NCBI RefSeq assembly: GCF_001440415.1
Contig: NZ_LLYA01000180.1
Location: 1 to 41,207 of the forward strand
Reading direction: 5' to 3'
Source: Bradyrhizobium retamae
GTDB taxonomy: Bacteria > Pseudomonadota > Alphaproteobacteria > Rhizobiales > Xanthobacteraceae
DNA length: 41,207 bases
The notes beneath the pieces were generated by a model. It did no database searches and was not told where the DNA came from. It worked only from the letters and a program-made list of their open reading frames with translations. Of this stretch, positions 38,305 through 41,207 are shown one piece after another (the stretch's first letter is position 1; every line of letters starts with the position of its first letter). A program made the position numbers and the translations under genes.

Positions 38305-38754
38305 ATGTCGCAAGGGTTCACCGGGAGCTGCCTGTGCGGCGCCGTTCATTTCAAAAGCACGGCCGATGCCCAAATGGTCGGGCATTGCCATTGCATCGAC
38401 TGTCGCAAGTCGAGTGGTACCGGCCACTGCACGCATCTCGTCGTACCCGAACAGGCATTCTACGTAACGGGCTCCGTCACGTTCTATGATCGTGCGGCGG
38501 ATAGTGGCAATATCATCAGCCGAGGTTTCTGCGGGACATGCGGATCGCCGGTCTACTCGAAGAACTCTGGCATGTCTGGCGTCGTATTTCCGCGTGCCTC
38601 CGTGCTCGATGATCCCGAAATCGCCAAGCCACAGATGGTCGTCTATGCCAGCCAAGCGCCGTCCTGGGATCACGTGAACCCGGCATTGCCGGTTTTTGCC
38701 ACCATGCCAGAAGGCGGACCGCAGAAGGTCGTTGCCACCAAATCCGCGAGTTGA
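38305..38754 (+). CDS. GFA (glutathione-dependent formaldehyde-activating) family protein
   Basis: A 149-residue zinc-binding protein with the GFA/CENP-V fold: C9 and C11 in SCLCGAVHF, C28, C30 and C33 in CHCIDCRKSSG, and C76 and C79 in GFCGTCGSPVY. The prototype Gfa was proposed to speed addition of formaldehyde to glutathione, but most relatives have no proven reaction. ATG 38305 is preferred because GGAGG lies 5 nt upstream; ATG 38293 would add four residues. It is followed after 3 bp by the TfoX-like gene and divergent from hxlR. Confidence 0.9.
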   Translation: MSQGFTGSCLCGAVHFKSTADAQMVGHCHCIDCRKSSGTGHCTHLVVPEQAFYVTGSVTFYDRAADSGNIISRGFCGTCGSPVYSKNSGMSGVVFPRASVLDDPEIAKPQMVVYASQAPSWDHVNPALPVFATMPEGGPQKVVATKSAS

Positions 38755-38757
38755 GCC

Positions 38758-39099
38758 GTGGCTTATGATGGCGCGCTTGCCCAACGCTTCCGCGATGGTC
38801 TGCGCGGCATCAAAGGTGTTACCGAAAAACGCATGATGGGCGGGCTCTGTCTGCTCGTGAACGGAAACATGCTTGGCGGCGTCGACCGGACCAAGTCGGG
38901 CCGGGATCGGTTCATGTTCCGCGTCGGCAAGGACAATGAGGCCGAGCCCTTGCGGCGACCGGGCGCATCGATCGTCGACATGGGCGGCAAGCGCCTTGGC
39001 GGGCCTGTCTTTGTCGATGCCGACGAATGTGACGACGACGCCTTCAAGATATGGATTGCCATGGCAGTCGGATTTGTCGGGTGGCTTCCAAAGAAGTAA
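38758..39099 (+). CDS. TfoX/Sxy N-terminal-domain family protein
   Basis: A 113-residue protein covering only the TfoX N-terminal domain: ALAQRFRDGLRGIKGVTEKRMMGGLCLLVNGNMLGGV, then DRFMFRVGKDNEAE and a C-terminal VGFVGWLPKK. Full TfoX competence regulators have a second domain that is absent here, so a competence role should not be assumed; such short proteins are of unknown function. It starts with GTG 3 bp after the GFA stop, so the two genes are co-transcribed. A convergent MoeA-PBP gene ends 68 bp further on. Confidence 0.85.
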   Translation: MAYDGALAQRFRDGLRGIKGVTEKRMMGGLCLLVNGNMLGGVDRTKSGRDRFMFRVGKDNEAEPLRRPGASIVDMGGKRLGGPVFVDADECDDDAFKIWIAMAVGFVGWLPKK

Positions 39100-39167
39100 T
39101 CCGGCAATGCCCGTCACGATCGGGTTGTCGACGATGATCGGGCCGATTTTACTTTGCCCGAACCGAG

Positions 39168-41129
39168 TCAGGCGGGCCGAAACCCCGCCTGCGCCAGCGC
39201 GGCACGTCCCCCGTCCGAGGCCAGCGCGTCGAGAAACGCTTGCACCGCCGGGCGTTGCTTGCGCGCCGTTACCAGCGCAAAATCATAATGCTCTTCGGCA
39301 AAGGGAATGAAACCCAGGTTTGACGCATGCGCGACCGGCGCAATGGTCATGCCCCAGTCGGCACGGTGCTGCGCGACGGCTGCAGCCACCGCATTGTGCG
39401 AGCGCGGCTGATTCCAGTAGCCGTCCGGGCGCGCACCGCCGAGCAGCCGGTCGACCAGGATGCGCGTGCCGGCGCCCTGGTTGCGATTGACCATGATGCA
39501 GGCGGGATCGGCCAGCGCGGCGCGCACCGCGTCCTGCGCGCTCAGGCCTTCGAAGCGCTTGTCGCCTTTGCGGAAGACGATGCCCTGCATGCGACGCCAA
39601 CCCGGCACCAGTTCGAGCCCGTCGCTGAGATACGGCGTATTGTAGGTCTCGGTCTTCTCGTCGAACAAATGGATTGGGGCAAAGTCACATTCCCCGCGCT
39701 TGGCGGCCGAGAGGCCGCCGAGGCTGCCGACGGCGATCGAGCGCACGGTGAGCCCGGCATGCGCCAGCGGCGCCGTAACGAGATCGAGCCCGGTGCAGTG
39801 GCTGCCGACGATGACGAGATCGGGCACCCGCACATGCGGCGTGAACAGCGTCACCTCGGCCTCGCTGCCCGCCGGCATCTGGTCCGCCAGCGCATCGATG
39901 CGCAGAAAGCCATCGGCCTGGGCAAAGGAGGTGATGGCACCGGAGCCCTTGCCTGTGGGGTACGCGATCAGTCCATCCGCGCCTTCGACCAGCGACACCA
40001 TGACGAATTCGGCGCGGCCGAGTTCGGACGCGATCCGCACGGGAACGCGCGCGGCTACCTTGGCGTCCGATCGCGGCGGCAGGCCGGCCATCCGCCGCAG
40101 CACCGGCACGATCATGTCGTGGAAGGTGAACATCGCCGAGGTCGGAAATCCCGGTAGGATGATCACGGGTTTGCTGTCGCATACCGCAAGGCACAGCGGC
40201 TTGCCTGGCTTCAGCGCCACGCCATGGGCGATGATGCCGGGCTTGCCGAGCCGGCCGATGATGCGGTGGGACACGTCGCCCGCGCCCTTGGAAGTGCCGC
40301 CTGATAGCACCAGCATGTCGCTGCTCGCGAGTGCGTCACGCATCGCGGATTCGAGTTGCGCCTCATCATCGGCGATGGCGCCGAGAAACTTAGCCTCGCC
40401 GCCATTCTCCATGATCGCCGCCGTGACAATCGCGCCATTGGTGTCGTAGATCGCGGCCGGCCGCAGGGAATGGCCGGGCTGCACCAGTTCATCGCCGGTA
40501 GAAATGATCGCAACGCGCGGCCGCCGCGCGACGGTCACCTCCGCGATGCCGCAGGCCGCCAGCATCCCGATCTCGCGCGAGCCGATGACGGTGCCGGCGC
40601 GCAGCAGCGCCTCACCACGGGCGATATCGGAGCCGGCATAGGATACGAATTGCCCGGGCGAAGCGGCGCGGCGGATGTCGATCGCACGATGCCCCGCCGG
40701 CTGCGTGTGCTCGACCATGACGACGGCGTCCGCGCCGCGCGGCACCGGACCGCCGGTCGCGATCGGCGTGGCTGTTCCTGACAACACCGGCCGCGTCGGG
40801 GCGATGCCGCACGCGATCACTTCGTCGTTCAGCATCACGCGCACCGGTGAAGCCTCGCCGGCGGAAGCAAGGTCGGCCGAACGCACCGCAAAGCCATCGA
40901 CATTGGAGCGATCGAACGGCGGCACATCGATCGGCGCCACGACGTCCTCGGCGAGCGCGCAGCCGAGCGCGTCCGCAAGCGAGCGTTGCTCGCTCGCGAC
41001 CGCACGCGGAAACAGCGCGGCTTCAAACCGCGCCAGCGCATCCTCACGCGACAGGATGGTCAGGAATTGATCCTGATCGATATTGTCGCGGCCTTTCGGC
41101 GAGGGCGTATTCGTCATTCCCGAACCCAT
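39168..41129 (-). CDS. MoeA-like protein fused to a PBP-like substrate-binding domain
   Basis: A 653-residue fusion. Residues ~25-425 are MoeA-like: PPFDRSNVDGFAV (70-82), STGDELVQPGHSLRP (210-224), LSGGTSKGAGD (275-285) and ILPGFPTSAMF (324-334). Residues ~435-650 are a PBP-like domain (LVIVGSHCTGLDLV, HLFDEKTETYN, MVNRNQGAGTRILVDRLL, DWGMTIAPVA) of the molybdate-binding kind. It has no signal peptide, so it acts in the cytoplasm, perhaps loading or sensing molybdate. ATG 41129 follows the upstream MoeA-like stop by 1 nt and has GGGAG 4 nt before it; ATG 41117 is an alternative. Confidence 0.88.
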   Translation of the reverse strand: MGSGMTNTPSPKGRDNIDQDQFLTILSREDALARFEAALFPRAVASEQRSLADALGCALAEDVVAPIDVPPFDRSNVDGFAVRSADLASAGEASPVRVMLNDEVIACGIAPTRPVLSGTATPIATGGPVPRGADAVVMVEHTQPAGHRAIDIRRAASPGQFVSYAGSDIARGEALLRAGTVIGSREIGMLAACGIAEVTVARRPRVAIISTGDELVQPGHSLRPAAIYDTNGAIVTAAIMENGGEAKFLGAIADDEAQLESAMRDALASSDMLVLSGGTSKGAGDVSHRIIGRLGKPGIIAHGVALKPGKPLCLAVCDSKPVIILPGFPTSAMFTFHDMIVPVLRRMAGLPPRSDAKVAARVPVRIASELGRAEFVMVSLVEGADGLIAYPTGKGSGAITSFAQADGFLRIDALADQMPAGSEAEVTLFTPHVRVPDLVIVGSHCTGLDLVTAPLAHAGLTVRSIAVGSLGGLSAAKRGECDFAPIHLFDEKTETYNTPYLSDGLELVPGWRRMQGIVFRKGDKRFEGLSAQDAVRAALADPACIMVNRNQGAGTRILVDRLLGGARPDGYWNQPRSHNAVAAAVAQHRADWGMTIAPVAHASNLGFIPFAEEHYDFALVTARKQRPAVQAFLDALASDGGRAALAQAGFRPA

Positions 41130-41130
41130 A

Positions 41131-41207
41131 TCACTCCCGCAGCATATAGGCATCGACCCGGGTGCCCGCCGCAAATCCTTCCGAGCCGGCGGGTACCGCG
41201 AGCCAGG
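41131..41207 (-). CDS. C-terminal end of another MoeA-like protein (partial)
   Basis: The last 24 codons of a minus-strand gene that enters from beyond the window. It reads LAVPAGSEGFAAGTRVDAYMLRE and then stops, which matches the end of the MoeA C-terminal beta-barrel. It stops 1 nt before the MoeA-PBP fusion start (TGATATG), so the two are translationally coupled. This is a third MoeA-type gene near the FDH locus. Confidence 0.6.
   Translation of the reverse strand, partial: WLAVPAGSEGFAAGTRVDAYMLRE

Noticed and set aside
38758..39099. Competence regulator TfoX
   Set aside because: Only the N-terminal domain is present and no competence genes are nearby, so a competence role is not claimed.
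37849..39117. 422-residue reading of the HxlR gene
   Set aside because: The extra 298 residues are antisense to the GFA and TfoX-like genes; the 124-residue form matches the family.

Overview
The window looks like chromosome from a Bradyrhizobium-type alphaproteobacterium (Nitrobacteraceae). This is inferred from high GC content, the protein families and their order, a rhizobial-style palindromic intergenic repeat, and promoter motifs matching the alphaproteobacterial general stress sigma factor EcfG and RpoN. I saw no rRNA, tRNA, CRISPR array, insertion sequence or phage gene.

1-16.3 kb is an alpha-glucan/trehalose block. On the minus strand malQ is followed by a GH15 hydrolase. Divergent from them is a tight plus-strand operon: a treS-maltokinase fusion, glgB, glgX, treZ and treY. 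It can branch and debranch glycogen, convert malto-oligosaccharide ends to trehalose (TreY-TreZ), interconvert trehalose and maltose (TreS) and phosphorylate maltose (maltokinase domain). No glgE, glgA, glgC or glgP is present in the window.

16.3-20.8 kb holds a polyhydroxyalkanoate-associated protein, a 54-residue DUF3309 membrane protein, and a divergent bacterial NHEJ pair, ligD and ku. EcfG-type motifs (GGAAC-N17-GTT) precede malQ, the DUF3309 gene, ku and ligD. The ku and ligD motifs are nested on opposite strands of one 33-bp stretch.

20.9-33.8 kb starts with an acyl-CoA synthetase and a flavin/PNPOx-type protein. It then holds a minus-strand formate module: a two-subunit NAD-dependent molybdenum (or tungsten) formate dehydrogenase whose beta subunit is a NuoE-NuoF fusion, an OFA-family transporter, and a histidine kinase with an NtrC-type sigma-54 activator. 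The transporter has a perfect -24/-12 promoter. Two identical dyads (GGACAAAATGTCC) lie 60-84 bp upstream of its -24 box and are probably the enhancer sites of the response regulator.

33.8-41.2 kb is mostly molybdenum-cofactor and formate-dehydrogenase maturation: a TusA-like protein, moeA, mobB, fdhD, mobA, a MoeA-periplasmic-binding-protein fusion and the end of a further MoeA-like gene. A frameshifted remnant of a PBP-like (molybdate-binding-type) domain lies beside mobA. An HxlR regulator with a palindromic operator is divergent from GFA and TfoX-like genes. These genes probably supply sulfurated bis-MGD cofactor to the formate dehydrogenase encoded 6-17 kb away.
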